The notes under the pieces: generated by a model
Seen by the model: only the letters and a program-made list of their open reading frames with translations
What the model was told of the DNA's origin: nothing
Databases searched by the model: none
Shown here: positions 46,117 through 58,193 of the stretch, in pieces
How the letters are laid out: every line of letters starts with the position of its first letter
Numbering within the stretch: position 1 is the stretch's first letter
Translations under genes and position numbers: made by a program
Source of the DNA: Copromyces sp. CBS 386.78
Taxonomy: Eukaryota; Ascomycota; Sordariomycetes; Sordariales; Sordariaceae
Direction: 5' to 3'
DNA length: 64,000 bases
Assembly (NCBI GenBank): GCA_030685235.1
Contig: MU839083.1
Location: forward strand, 310,001-374,000

Positions 46117-47107
46117 GGCTACCGTAGATACACGTCTTACCGCCTGCGGTTTAAGAGACGAAAGTGACAAATAGAAAAAAGAAAAAAAGTTTGTTGTGGT
46201 AGCTACCTAACCACCATCATCATCATGATTTCACTCAACGAACGGGTCAGCCCTATGCCGCCTGGTTAGCTAGTGATGAGTAGGTAGGTTGAACGGGAGA
46301 AGCGAGAGAAAAGAGAAAGAGACACCGCTGGTGAGCAGGAAGAGACGGCATGATCAACCTCATAAGGAGCGCTTCCGATGGCACCGTTACCGCGTTTGAG
46401 AACTCGAAACATCTTTGTTCATGCAGTTCTCTCATCACAACTACCCCCGGCTCGGCTTGCAACCATATCCGTGTAACAGTCAGTCAAGGGGATTCAAGGG
46501 TGTCACCTTTTTATTGACCTACCAAAACACCACATTTGATGTTTCAAGCACAGGGTCTATTGCCCCTGAAAGGAAGAAGCTACTTTTGAGATTTTGGTAC
46601 CCTAAACGTTCGACCTTGTCTAAACCACATAAATATATCTCGACTTTAGAAGCACATCAAGCCGGAATCCAATCCCATGGTGGCCGTGTGTACCTGTCCT
46701 CCTGCGCGAAGATGACGGTGTGTCCTCACCCTTGTGCGCTAACTTATCAACAAAGCCACCTCCATCCCACAAACGCCGGCCTAACATGCAATCCAGTTTT
46801 ATTTTTCATTTGTCACGTTATCCCTTTTTTGTCGACGTCGCCCACCGCGCTGGGTGTAGCAACCCTCCCCAATTCTCTTCCCTCTGCCATTAAACCATTT
46901 TTGGGCCCTCGATGAGTATGGGCCGAAGCTGTAACTGCGGTGGGGGTTCGATGTTTATTGTTGCCGTACGGTGCCAGGCACGAATGAATGATGTGAGCAA
47001 TCGCCTTCCAATGGTATTCGAACACATGGCATCCAGGTAAAATGCTGATCGATGGCTTCTGTCCGCTCCATCTTCCCATCTCCCCAGCCATTGACCTTTC
47101 CCATAGC
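46117..47107. other. Spacer between membrane-protein gene and ERD2
   Basis: 991 bp; promoter side of the membrane-protein gene and 3' side of ERD2. An open frame at 46415-46915 (+) shows no motif and is probably chance. No other feature seen. Confidence 0.55.
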
Positions 47108-47987
47108 TTAAACAGGCAACTTGAACTTCTTCCCCTTCATCACAGTCGTATAGTAGACCCAGAAGAAGTCGCTGTACAGCAACGTCTGGATGATGCCCGC
47201 CGAAACGGCAATGTAGTCGACCTTGTGCTTCGGCTCGGTAACGTAGCGGTAGATCCAGTTGGGGATGTACAGAGCGCGGTAGATGCCGAGGGCGAAGAGG
47301 TAATGGGTGGTGATGGTCTCGGCCTCGCCGGTACGCTGGAGCATGAAGAGCTGCGGAAGGATGGCGACGGACTCGAGCCAGATGGAGAAGGCCCACATGA
47401 TCTCCCAGAAGTTATACTGGTAGGGCAGGAGGATGGCGAGAACGGCGGCGAATCCCAGCAGGTACTGGACGCGGAAGGTGTCGAGACCGGGGTCGTTGGT
47501 GGGCTTGTAGGCGCTGACCATAAGGTAGATGATGTAACCGGATGAGGCGATGAAGAGGATCTTGAAGACGAGGTTGTAGTAGCTTGACGTCCAGAAGAGG
47601 TCTGTGCAAGATATACATGTTAGTGCAATGGTCTGTGGTGGAAGGACCGTAACGGATAGAAGCTTCCCAAGGGATGGCCATACCGAGATAGCGGGTAACG
47701 TAGACGATGAAGTAGACGACTTGCGACTTGAAAGAGATACCGGCGCAACTCTGTACCGGTAGTAGGTTAGCATGGTCGGTCTTGAAAATCAGGGTAGGAA
47801 GCAAGCAAAAGCTAGAGCTGTGTATACCTTCAACTGCGTCATCTTATGGAGAAGGATGAGGATAGAAGCCAAGTGGCTAAAGTCCGCTGTACCATTGCCT
47901 CGAGTTAGCAATCTTGCTGTAGGACCTCAATTGTAACCCTCCAACCAGAGGAAGCATACCGGTGACGCGGAAGATGTTGAGCGACAT
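47108..47987 (-). CDS. ERD2: ER lumen protein-retaining receptor (HDEL receptor)
   Basis: Exons 47987-47960, 47886-47828, 47750-47684 and 47601-47108; 215 aa, the family's usual size. A seven-helix Golgi/ER receptor that returns HDEL/KDEL proteins to the ER through COPI vesicles. Seen: MSLNIFRVTADFSHLASI, KSCAGISFKSQVVYFIVYVTRYLD (shown split: SCAGISFKSQVVYFIVYV), YNLVFKILFIASSGYIIYLM, YNFWEIMWAFSIWLESVAIL, PQLFMLQRTGEAETITTHY and LGIYRALYIPNWIYRY, all family hallmarks. The C-terminus KGKKFKLPV carries the lysine-rich retrieval tail. Splice sites GTATGC, GTATAC, GTATGG with CAG acceptors keep frame throughout. Confidence 0.97.
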
Positions 47988-49035
47988 GGTTGCTGAGCTT
48001 GTCGTCGATGTGCCCGTTGATGTGTGGATTGGATATCGATGGAGAGTGTAGGTATGGAGGCTGCAACCGCAGCGGCGGCGTGTGTGTAGCCCAGCGGGTA
48101 GCTTTTAGTGAGCTCGGGGAGAGAGACCGGTGGTGATGGAACCGTTGGTGTGTTAGGATTGGTTGTTCGTTGTCCGTTGCCCGGTGGCTGTCGTTGCTGT
48201 TGTGGTCGTCGTGTGGGTTGCGGTGTGGAGGAAGATGAGGTGCCGTGATGATGGAGATGAAATCGGATGGATTCCAAGCTCGAGGTCAACTTTCAGTGAA
48301 GCTTCAGTGGACTGACAACGGCCGGGCGTCCTGTGCTTGCCTCCGTGGGCCTGTGGAGAGTGGTGTCTGTCCCCCAAAAGGACACGAACGCGATTTGGAC
48401 AACCCCCTGCACGCCCAGACGCCCTGTTCGCGGGAACGGTCGTGGTGCATGGGGCTAAATTGGCCATTTTACCCAATCACATGCTTCAGACAGCTTAGGA
48501 GCATGGTGCCCCTGGCGACCTTTGTTTGTTCCTTGCTTCTCTCTGGAACATCTCCACACCGTCGATCCAGCCTGAATTCCTTCGTCTCCCTCTTCCCAAT
48601 GTCCAATCTCGACTCCCTTTCTGGAAGACACTTGGCGAGAATCAGCTGATGATCACGAGAAGAAACACAGATTTTTGAATAGTCAAGTGGTCATATTCAC
48701 CTGCTGACGGGAACTATTTCACTCCTCGGGCTTCGTACCTCTAGCCATCGAGGTACCTGAGAGGTGTTGTGACAATGGCTTTTAGCCTATAACATCAGGC
48801 CATCCGCGAATCAAAACACTTGAGTAATCTTTCACAACTTCGGCACTTAAGCTTATGTACCCTACACTTGACTAGAGCAAGTTTCGAACATTCCCTAATA
48901 CTTCAGCTTGTGTAATAATCCACAGAATTCGCCAAACAAATCCCTACAGTACTTCTAGCTGGTCACACGACGCCAATGCCCTCCCTTCCCCAAACGCCAA
49001 AATGCCCATTTTGAGACCCGAAACAGAGACCGAAC
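47988..49035. other. Spacer upstream of ERD2, downstream of RFC5
   Basis: 1.05 kb between two minus-strand genes. Short repeats only; a GAGGTACCTGAGAGG motif lies near 48748. Open frames at 47927-48289 (-) and 48245-48649 (+) have no domain and conflicting frames. Confidence 0.55.
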
Positions 49036-50222
49036 TTACAAATCCATGCTCATGAGATACATCTCGAATATCCTCATAAACTTGGCCACAAACGCCTCCA
49101 GGTGGAAGATGACCTTGGTGCCCGTCTTGATGCGATGTTCGTAAAAGGCGGACCAGTAGATCACATCCGCCTTGAGTGCGTCGTCGATCAGAGGGATGAG
49201 CTTGAATGTGAGCGTCTTCAGGATGGTCGTCGCGGGGATGCAGTGCGTCAAAAGGTCGTAAAGCTTTGCTCGAACTTGGAGGATTCGTGCTGGTGTGTGC
49301 TCCTCCATCATCTCCTTGGCGATTTGCCCGATGAGGGCCTCCCAATCTGGGGGCGGTATGGGGGTGGTGTCTGTGACTTTCTCACTGTTGTGGTGCATAG
49401 TGTTAGCAATCTCAAGTCACGATAGGGTTCCGTGCTGGGATTGCGTTACTCACTTTTGCGCATGTACCGCCTCGTACATCAACAATGCTCTGCGAAGATT
49501 CCTTCCGCTTTCCTCTGCTATCCTCTGGTGTAGACCCTTGACAACCGGCCAACCCTCCTTCTTCGCCGACGAAGCAAGGACGTCGCAGATCTCTTGGTGC
49601 GTCGGAGCGGCTACCCGCACGAGCAGGCATCGCGATCGGATGGGTGCGATAATGTTGGCTGTTGAATTGGCGAGGAGGATTAGGCGAAGGTTGGGCGAGT
49701 ACTTCTCCATGGTGCGACGGAGGGCGGCCTGGGCGTCTCTGGTGAGGTGGTCGGCCTCGTTGATGACCACCACCTTGAACCTCTGCTTCGCCGACTGGTC
49801 TACTTGTTGTGTTTGCGCCACCTCTTTGAGGAGGTCTTGAACCACTACTCGGTCATAGTTGCCGACATCGGACGGGGTGATTTCGAGGTGGTACACTGAT
49901 GCGACAATGTTGAACTCGAGCTTGCGGTTGCTGCTGGTTTGGAAGACACGGGCATCGATCTTGATCTTCTCTACACCGGGGCCATACAGCTCCTTGAGGG
50001 TAGCAACAATTCGCGTCTTCTTTCCTGCGCCCGAGGGACCGTAGACGAGGAGGTGGGGGAAGTCACCGCTTTGCGCCTACGAACGTCATCAGCAGGGAGC
50101 TTCTCTTGCGGGAGGGCACGAGATGGTTTGCTTACGAGTGACCGTAACCTCTCCGACAATTCGGGATGATATGTGAGGGCGTCGAGAGACCTCGGCCTGT
50201 GCTTGTCAACAATAAGCGCCAT
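49036..50222 (-). CDS. RFC5: Replication factor C small subunit (yeast Rfc5 / human RFC3)
   Basis: Exons 50222-50136, 50076-49454 and 49384-49036; 352 aa. Clamp-loader subunit that opens and places PCNA on primed DNA. Seen: start VDKHRPRSLDALTYHPELS, FPHLLVYGPSGAGKKTRI (P-loop, ~residues 35-50), YHLEITPSDVGNYDRVVVQ, VINEADHLTRDAQAALRRTM in the Walker B region (NEAD, as in this non-hydrolysing subunit class), IRSRCLLVRV (SRC arginine finger) and the C-terminal collar ending YHLEAFVAKFMRIFE-type sequence (FHLEAFVAKFMRIF). Fits human RFC3 along its whole length. The TAA stop sits inside a GTAAGT sequence (see findings). It lies 2.1 kb from RFC1 with one gene between. Confidence 0.96.
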
Positions 50223-50755
50223 CTTGGTGTATTGTTGTTGTGTAGAGGTAGATGGGTTGACGAAGGTAGGAAACGCTGAATTGGAGATGCATGGGAGACG
50301 CGTTGCGTTGACGCGCCGTCCAGAAAATCAATTAACAGTCAGCAGGGGTAGCCTGCACGGACCATATCGCCCGCTTATACAGGCAGACAGTGGCCCGATC
50401 TAGGCAGCATTGTTACTTGATCTAAGTGTTTGTAGCGTCTGATCATGGACATTCTACATCATCTGTGCATGGTTATAAGACTTCAATGCCATGCCTACGA
50501 AGCCAATATTGCTCGTCAAGTCCGTTAGATGCCCCTGACCTACATATCCAGGCAAACCATTGCCCGTCCAGCGTATAGTCAACATCTCAGTCTAGAAATT
50601 CACTATCCCAAACAGAGCATTGCTGTCCCAGTAGTAACTACCCGTCGCGTCTTCATCATAGTCATGAAATGGCCATGGCAACGCTCTTTTGCACATTGGC
50701 CCTTCTCTTGTTCTACATAATGTTACAATTAGAATAGGCTCCGGTTTGTCCACCT
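50223..50755. other. Spacer upstream of RFC5, downstream of MRPL16
   Basis: 533 bp between two minus-strand genes; presumed RFC5 promoter. No repeat or RNA gene recognised. A GCGTTGCGTTGACGCG motif near 50300 could contain an MluI-like (ACGCGT-type) cell-cycle element, but the exact hexamer is not present. Confidence 0.45.
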
Positions 50756-51661
50756 CTACGAAGGAGGAGCAGAAATGCTTGACGTGCTCGTAGCACTTTG
50801 AATGAGCTCTGGTGTCAAGATCTGCTTCTTCCTTGGGTTCTTGAGGTCCTCCACTGTGAGACCGTTCTCCAACTTGGTGATACCAACCACTGGTGGGTCA
50901 CCCTTCTTCACAAACTCATACAGACCTGCAACTTGTCAGTATTCCACTCGTCTCAAACTCGCAAAGATATGGGCCAGCATGCGCCGTTGTTACCTGGAAG
51001 CTTGTGTCCGGCCAGACGGAAGGCATCACGGATGACCTGTTCGTGCAACTGTCCCTTGATCTCGAAGACAATCTGGTTGACGGCAACTCTGGTCGCCCAG
51101 TGATCGAACGAACCCTTACCCTTACCCATACGCATCTATACCGAGAACGCATGTGAGCATGGTATCCCCTAACGGTCGCGATCCGACATTCCCGGGTTGT
51201 AGGGTCGTTCAGCTGCTCACCTCGTTACCGCTCACGTACACGCCAACGTTACAAGCAACGCGCTTGTACAGGCGGTACTTCTGACCACGTAACCTCTGCT
51301 TGATGGTGTCCTCGGCAAGCTTGAGTTGTTGGGCGCTGATTCTGCGGTGGTGATCGCGCATGCGCAGGCCGTAATCTCCCCAAATCACTGTTGTTCCCTT
51401 GGTCGAACCACCGGTCGGCACTCTAGGTCTTCCCTTCATCATCTTGTTCTTTCTGTTGAGGTTGGGTTCGAGCCACGAACCGGCCTGGACGGCGGTCGCA
51501 GAGAATAGGCGGACATGGGAGGCGACGGAGACGGGGGTCGGCGCAATCGGGCGGCGGACGGCGGAGGTCGCGAGCGAAGTGGCGCGGAAGGGAGTCGCCG
51601 ACGAGGATATCCTGAGGCCCTGGAAAGCGCTGAGGAGCGCCGAGGAAGCGTTGTGCTTCAT
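50756..51661 (-). CDS. MRPL16: Mitochondrial large-subunit ribosomal protein L16 (uL16m)
   Basis: Exons 51661-51221, 51135-50994 and 50925-50756; 250 aa. Component of the mitochondrial large ribosomal subunit near the peptidyl-transferase/tRNA site. The ATG at 51661 gives a Ser/Ala/Arg-rich N-terminus without acidic residues ([18 protein letters not shown]), a good mitochondrial presequence; the open frame continues upstream but is not supported. The uL16 core follows: [40 protein letters not shown], then [20 protein letters not shown], the invariant uL16 motif. Exon 3 adds [19 protein letters not shown]. Its start region faces RFC1. Confidence 0.95.
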
Positions 51662-52352
51662 TGTGTAGGAAGGTTTAGGGTGGACCGGACCGGGGGCGAG
51701 TGGTTGGACGGAGGACGGAGGAGGGTCCAATTGGATGCCGGTCGCCGACGACGATTGATACCTACGGATTCCCCGAAGCAGCGCGCGCAGAGACGGGACC
51801 GGGCAGAGCGACCAACTGCAAAGGTGCTGCGGGCGCGGACGGGGCACGGACGGCTCTCCAAAAATTGTGACCCACCAAAAAGCGTTGGTGCCGGCCGGGA
51901 ATTTGCCGGACACAGCGGACAGAGCTTGCGACGGGATTCAATCAATTAAGCTCTCTACAGAAAATGGCCCCGCATACTCGTCGCACAAGACAGCAAGTAG
52001 CCTAATTCTTGTAAGACCATGCCCCACTGGTCGCGACAGGGAGCAGAACACGGGACTCGCGTCATCCATTTCACCTTCGCGTCTCACTTGTTCAATTGTT
52101 ACTTCCTATTCCAACAAGGGGCAAGAGTTGACCAGTTAGCTCTTCACCCTTCCAGGCCTTTGATTCAACGATAATTGTTAGGCAGAAGGACAGCTGCCTG
52201 GACAACTCACACACCAAAAAACATCAACTTCCCAACTCCGCCAGTCCATCACCAGTGTGCTGTGCTATAAGATGCCCGGTGCTGTCATCTGATTGCTGCA
52301 TCTTCCCAACTTTTTTGACACATGCCATCTCCATTTTTCACAAAATAGCATC
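51662..52352. other. Divergent promoter region, MRPL16 / RFC1
   Basis: 691 bp between two start codons. The left 250 bp stay open on the minus strand as a run upstream of the MRPL16 ATG, probably 5' leader. No clear motif assigned. Confidence 0.5.
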
Positions 52353-55300
52353 ATGCCTGCCGACATTCGCTCGTTTTTCGGCCCAAAAGGTGGCCCGCCG
52401 CCTGCTAAGCCTGCAACGCCAGCACCCAAGAAGGAAGAGGAAAAGAAGACCCGGGGCAGTAAGCTTGAACTATGATCACCATCAGAGCCTATCGCCATGC
52501 TAACAATGTCGTCGCAGGACCGAGAAAGACGGTTGTCGAGGATAGCGAAGATGACGAGGTTGTCGAGTAAGCGCATTGAAAGCCATGCATGCTTAGAACG
52601 AGCGTCTAACCAGCATCTATAGGGTCAAGAAGCCAACCAAGGCTGCGCCAAAGAAGAAAGCAGCGTGAGTAATCGCATAATACTTCTCAAACTTCCATTT
52701 TATGTCACTTCAGCTGACAAAGTCTCCAGAGAACCCGTAAAAGGAGTAGAAACCGATGCTGCCAAGTACTTTGCGACCTCGAAAACGAAGACAGCTGCTT
52801 CTTCCCAGTCAACACCGAAAAAGACACCAGCAAAGTCCGAACCAGAACAGCCCAAAGTTGCGCTTCGAACAAGTCCCCGGAAGAAGGCCACACCGGCTGC
52901 CAAAGCACCAGAGCCTCCCAAGACCACGAAGACCTCGACCACGAAGAAACCTACAACGGCCTACAAGAAGCACGAGATAGATGACGATGGCGATGCTTGT
53001 ATGGACGACGACGACGATGATGGTGATGACATCTTTGCGGCTGAAGTCAGGGGCGGGAATAAGAGGAAAAAGGACGACGACTATGCTGAGGACGACAGTG
53101 ACGAGAAGCTTCTCCCCAAGCCCAAGCGGATCGCATCTCGCGCCAAAAAGGCAGTAGCAGCCGAATCCGACGATGAAGACCTGAAGCCAGTACCCAGCAA
53201 AGCGGCCAAGAAGCCCATAACTACTACTGCAGGGAAGCGGAAATCTCCGGTAGTTATAAGTGACGAGGAAGACGAAAAGGTGGAAAAAGTCAAACCAGCG
53301 AAGAAGGCCGTTAAACCCCGTGCTCCAAGGGCAAAGAAGGATGCGGGGCCCGAAGAACCCGAAGAGGTCAAGAAGATCCTCGACAATATACCGACAATCG
53401 AAGCACCAGATGCGCCTCCCAAGGATCCCAACTTCAAGTTCGACTGGAAGAGCAAGGCTGCAGGTGGTGGAAATACGGGCGCACCCCCCATGGCAGGCAC
53501 TGCTGATATTCCCGAAGGTGAGATTGATTGTCTTGCGGGCAAGACATTCGTGTTCACCGGACTACTTAAGACGATCGCGCGTGAGGATGCCCAAGCACTC
53601 GTCAAGCGCTATGGTGGCAAAGTAACAGGAGCACCGTCAAGCAAAACCGACTTTGTCGTTCTTGGTGACGATGCCGGACCAAGCAAGCTGAGGAAGATTA
53701 AAGAGTATGGTATTAAGACCATCGATGAGGAAGGCCTGTTCTACCTTATCAGGACTATGCCCGCTGGTGGTGGCACCGGAAAGGGGGCTGAAAAGGCCAA
53801 GCAGAAGCGGGAAGAGGAAGAGAAGAAGATCCGTGAAGAAGCCGAGAGACTAGACCGCGAAGAGAAGGCTCGGAAACTGGAAGCTGAAAAGGAGGCTAAG
53901 AAGGCTGCTGCCGCCCGCGGTGTTTCGGGCCCCGCCCCTGTTCCGCCCAAGCAGTTGTCCCAGCTTTGGACAACCAAGTATGCCCCGACAGCGTTGAACC
54001 AGATCTGCGGTAACAAGGCCAACGTGGAAAAGATCCAGAACTGGCTCAAGAACTGGCCCAAGGCGAGAAAGTATGACTTCCAAAAGAGAGGCGCCGATGG
54101 TTCGGGCGGATACCGTGCCATCATCATTTCGGGTCCTCCTGGTATCGGCAAGACGACTGCAGCACATCTTGCTGCTAAGCTGGAAGGCTACGATGTGATC
54201 GAGAGCAACGCCAGTGACACTCGCAGCAAGAAGCTTGTCGAGAACGGTGTCAGCGATGTCATGACCAACACATCTCTCCTAGGTTTCTTTGCTGGAGATG
54301 GCAAGCAGGTTGATACTGGCAAGAAGAAGATCGTTCTTGTCATGGACGAGGTCGACGGCATGTCTGCTGGTGATCGTGGCGGTGTTGGTGCGCTTGCCAA
54401 GTTCTGCAGGAAGACTGAGGTGCCTCTCATCTTGATTTGTAATGAGCGCAGATTGCCAAAGATGAAGCCTTTCGATCATGTCGCCTTTGATATCAAGTTC
54501 CAGCGTCCCACGGTCGACCAGATTCGCTCCCGCATCATGACCATCTGCCACAGAGAAGGCCTTAAGATCCCGCCACCGGTCGTCAATGCCCTCATCGAAG
54601 GCAGCGGTAAGGACATTCGCCAGATCATCAACATGGTGTCGACGGCGAAACTGGATCAGTCTACCATGGACTTCGATCAAAGCAAGCAGATGAGCAAGGC
54701 CTGGGAAAAGCATGTCATCCTTAAGCCTTGGGACATTTGCCAGAAGCTGATCGGCGGTGGCATGTTCGCCCCTGCCAGCACGGCAACTCTGAATGACAAA
54801 ATCGAGCTCTACTTCAACGATCACGAGTTCTCCTACCTCATGATCCAGGAGAACTACCTCCGTTCGAGGCCCATGGTCTTGAACCAAAGGGGCTATACTC
54901 CAAGGGAACAGAACCTCAAGTGGCTCGAACTTGTCGACCAAGCAGCTGAAAGCATCAGCGACGGCGACCTAGTCGACCGCATGATCCACGGTCCCCAGCA
55001 ACAATGGAGCTTGATGCCCACGCACGCCGTCTTCAGTACCGTCCGTCCCTCCAGTCTCATCGCCGGCCAAGTCGGCGGACAGGCCCAGTTCACTTCTTGG
55101 CTCGGCAACAATAGCAAGTACGGCAAGCTCAGCCGCTTCAACCGTGAGATTCACGCCCACATGCGCCTCAAGTCCTCGGGCGACGCCCATGAGATTCGCC
55201 AGCAATACATGCCTGTTCTGTGGGATAAGCTCGTTAAGCGCCTCGAGGTGGAGGGCAAGGATTGCGTGCCGGAAGTCATCGATCTGATGGATAGCTACTA

Positions 55301-55818
55301 CTTGACGAGAGAGGACTTTGACTCGATCAAGGAGTTGGGATTGGGTCATCAGGCGGAGGAGGCAGTGAACATTGAGTCGCAGACCAAGGCTGCTTTTACG
55401 AGGCTGTGAGTTTTCGCCACCTTTTCCCCCCTTTTCTTACATTGAGCCATTGGCTAACCTTATCAAAAACAGTTACAATGCCGCCTCCCACCCCGTCCCC
55501 TTCATCAAAGCCAGCAGCGTTCTGGCCCCCAAGATGGTCACCAAGGACGTTCCCGACTTGGAGGAGGCCATTGAGGAAGACGACGAGGGCGACGTCGCTG
55601 CTGACGATGCCGCCCAAGTTGACGAAGATGATGATGTGGATATCACCAAGGATAAGTACATTAAGCAGCCCAAGGCGAAGAAGGCGCCTGCTGCGAAGAA
55701 GAAGGCAGCCAGCAAGAAGAAGGCGAAGGATGATGAGGATGACGAGGACGATGATGGGGATGTTGTAGCGAAACAGCCTGCGGCGAAGGGGAGGGGGAGG
55801 CCTGCCAAGAAGAAGTGA
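52353..55818 (+). CDS. RFC1: Replication factor C large subunit 1
   Basis: Exons 52353-52458, 52518-52566, 52623-52664, 52730-55405 and 55473-55818; 1072 aa. The exon-4 acceptor (TCTCCAG) follows a CTGAC branch point and restores frame. Largest subunit of the clamp loader for PCNA. N-terminus MPADIRSFFGPK contains a QxxI/L-like PIP-box relative (IRSFF), followed by a Lys/Glu-rich disordered region. BRCT at ~330-415 (LAGKTFVFTGLLKTIAREDA...RYGGKVTGAPSSKTDFVV), AAA+ ATPase with SGPPGIGKTTAAHLAA (~533) and LVMDEVDGMSAGDRGGVG (~600), then the RFC1 C-terminal domain (KQMSKAWEKHVILKPWDICQ-type) and a Lys/Asp-rich tail ending GRGRPAKKK, partly resembling a nuclear localisation signal. Confidence 0.96.
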
Positions 55819-56244
55819 GTAGAGTAGATGTATGTGGTATGGATATAGGGTAGTTAAAGGGAGGACTTGGGTGTGTGAGAGAATATGTTGATATTGAATT
55901 TGTTCAAGGAGCGTGGTCTGTCTATTTATATGTCCATAGTTAGTTCATCGAGTCAGGTAGGGATCGGAGGAGAGAAACTATATGCATTTGCTACCATGTT
56001 GAGCTTTTACTTCTGTTATTTTATCATATGCTTGGCTTGGACTTGGGACCATGCTGTTATTATCCAAGAGTTAAGATACATGAAAGATGTGTTTATACGT
56101 GTCAGTCATAACTGAGTCTTGGTCTCAGGCGACGTCGAGTAGCAAAAGATATCTCGGAGACCAGTTAGTCATGCCAACTCGGGCTCATTTCCGTCATCCT
56201 TAGATAAGGGTGCGGTCCGAGCTCGACCATCAACAAAAAACAAC
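55819..56244. other. Spacer between RFC1 and tRNA-Val
   Basis: AT-rich 3' flank of RFC1 and 5' flank of the tRNA gene. No gene seen; the ORF near 55885-56115 is not supported by any feature. Confidence 0.6.
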
Positions 56245-56318
56245 GGTCCGATGGTGTAGTTGGTTATCACGTCAGTCTAACACACTGAAGGTCCCCAGAT
56301 CGAGCCTGGGTCGGATCA
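56245..56318 (+). tRNA. tRNA-Val (anticodon AAC), no intron
   Basis: A full cloverleaf can be drawn: acceptor stem GGTCCGA/TCGGATC, D stem GTG/CAC around TAGTTGGTTAT, anticodon stem TCAGT/ACTGA with loop CTAACAC (anticodon AAC = Val), T stem CCCAG/CTGGG, and discriminator A at 56318. A-box-like TGGTGTAGTTGG and B-box-like GATCGAGCC are present. The T loop reads ATCGAGC, so the normally near-universal T54 is A. T6 at 56332-56337 could end Pol III transcription. Confidence 0.93.
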
Positions 56319-56331
56319 TCTGCTTTTGCAA

Positions 56332-56337
56332 TTTTTT
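56332..56337 (+). terminator. Probable RNA polymerase III terminator of tRNA-Val
   Basis: A run of six T residues 14 bp after the tRNA end, adequate for Pol III termination. A TTTT at 56323-56326 precedes it. Confidence 0.6.
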
Positions 56338-58193
56338 GCTCTCTCACCTTTGACATTCTGCTTTACTTTTCCTTTTTTTTTTCGCCGTATTCTCTTTCTT
56401 TTTCCTCGTCTCAGCTCTTCCTTTCGTTTTCCCCCAGCCACCTTTATGGTGCTTAGTTCCTTGATCATTCTGGCACACTCTACTTTCATCGGTATCCATC
56501 GCGTCCCACTTGAACTCGTCAACACCAAACTTACCATTTTTGCGTGATGACAGCTCTGAACTTCCGCAAAAATATCCCACTCACTCACCGATGGTCTGCA
56601 CGGTGAATATCAACGCCCAAACACAGCTTGGTGTGACGGGGCTTATCTGCAGGGTATCTTGTCGTTGCCGACTCCCAACGGAAAGTGAGCCAAGATCCTG
56701 AATGGTTGGCGACACCTCAGTGAGTGACATCATAGCCACCATCATGGAATAGGTATCACCGTCCCCACCAATCACGGCCAGCTCTTTCAGTGGGACAACA
56801 GCAACCCCTACAGTAAGGCTGATGCAGTACCAATGCATAGGACAGCACATTTCAAGATTCGAAAAGAGGAAGTGATATTTTTTTTCGGGGTATGTTGACC
56901 AAGTGGATTGGTTGGGCTCTGTTTGGGTACGGTGGAGAGAAGGCTGGCTGGGCTGGGCATGAAGCTGGCTGGATGTGGTGGAGAGCTGAGTGAGAGCAAA
57001 GCTGGGCAACACCTTTCTGTGATTCCGACACTTGATTCCCCTTTGGACGGGATGTGAGCCTCGCAAAAACGGTATGGTGTTTTCACCTTTGTTGCATATA
57101 TTTGCCGTCTTTCTCCTTCTCTTAGTCTTCCCCTTCACAGTCTCATGGTTTTTCTCGATTTTTTTGTAACCGTATCAACATTTCACCAAGCTTCCTCAGT
57201 TTGCTTTTGAAGGTCTCGTGCCCTTTGAGTCGGGAAACTCCCGAAAGAGCCGGCGTCTAGTCTAGTAGCTCCGTCCAAGTTCCCTGATTTTTAGACTCTT
57301 TTTAGGGGTTCACTCGGCTGGTGGGGACCCGTCAGGCCGTCACTGTCACTTACACCACGGCACTGAGCATTATCAAGCTTGGCACCACCGTCGTCACCGG
57401 GCCCGGAGTTCGTGTTCCATACATATACCGGCGTTTCCTTCTTCGTCAGCTCACATCCTTCTTGGCTACAAGTTCAACTCGACTCAAGTCAACTCAACGT
57501 ACTTGCCACAATCAGCAACGTAGGCAATATCACCCGAGGTCACACCACCACTTCTTTCTCGCCTTTTCTTGCCTTCCTCTCGGCAGCCCGCGTCCGTTGC
57601 TTAGGCACTGCAGTCAAAAACAAGAGCTTCTCACATTACACAAACACAAGGCAAAAAAAGAGGTCGCAGAACCACGCTAAAAGCTCGGTACGAACGTCTT
57701 TATGTGTATCATCACACAGCGCCCGGGGATTTAATCTATCCAAGCAACAACCTCGGTACTAGCAAGGCAACTCTAAGAGGGAAGAAGACCTTTACAGGAA
57801 AAAAGGCAAAGGGAACGTTTCGTTATTTCCGTGTTTCGATATTACGCGCGACTTGGGACTTCGCAACGCAGGTCAACGAAGAGGTTGACTGGAGAGGAAA
57901 AGGATAAATTGGCCCACATCTGAAGGCGGCTGAGTGTATGCCGGCCTTTCCGTCTCTTTCTGTCGGACTCAAATTGCTCCGCCCCCGGAATCAAAGTCGA
58001 CGATAATTCTCACTGGCAAAGAGGGTTATACGAACCGGAAACCGCAAATCTGGAAGGCAAGGACAGAGAAGGCATTTATCCCAGCCCAGCCGTTGAGCCA
58101 AGGCCTCGCCGATAAAACCCCGGCATCAACCACACATATCAACCCCCGTCTTACGGCAACACACCAATCCACACACATCAAACCCACCTCAAC
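56338..58193. other. Spacer between tRNA-Val and RS/glycine-zipper gene
   Basis: 1.86 kb. A pyrimidine-rich stretch at 56341-56460 and several short open frames without domains. The final part (57900-58193) is likely promoter and leader of the next gene. No further feature seen. Confidence 0.55.

Noticed and set aside
46415..46915. 166-aa + strand frame between the membrane-protein gene and ERD2
   Set aside because: No domain, composition not coding-like, and it lies in the 3' region of ERD2.
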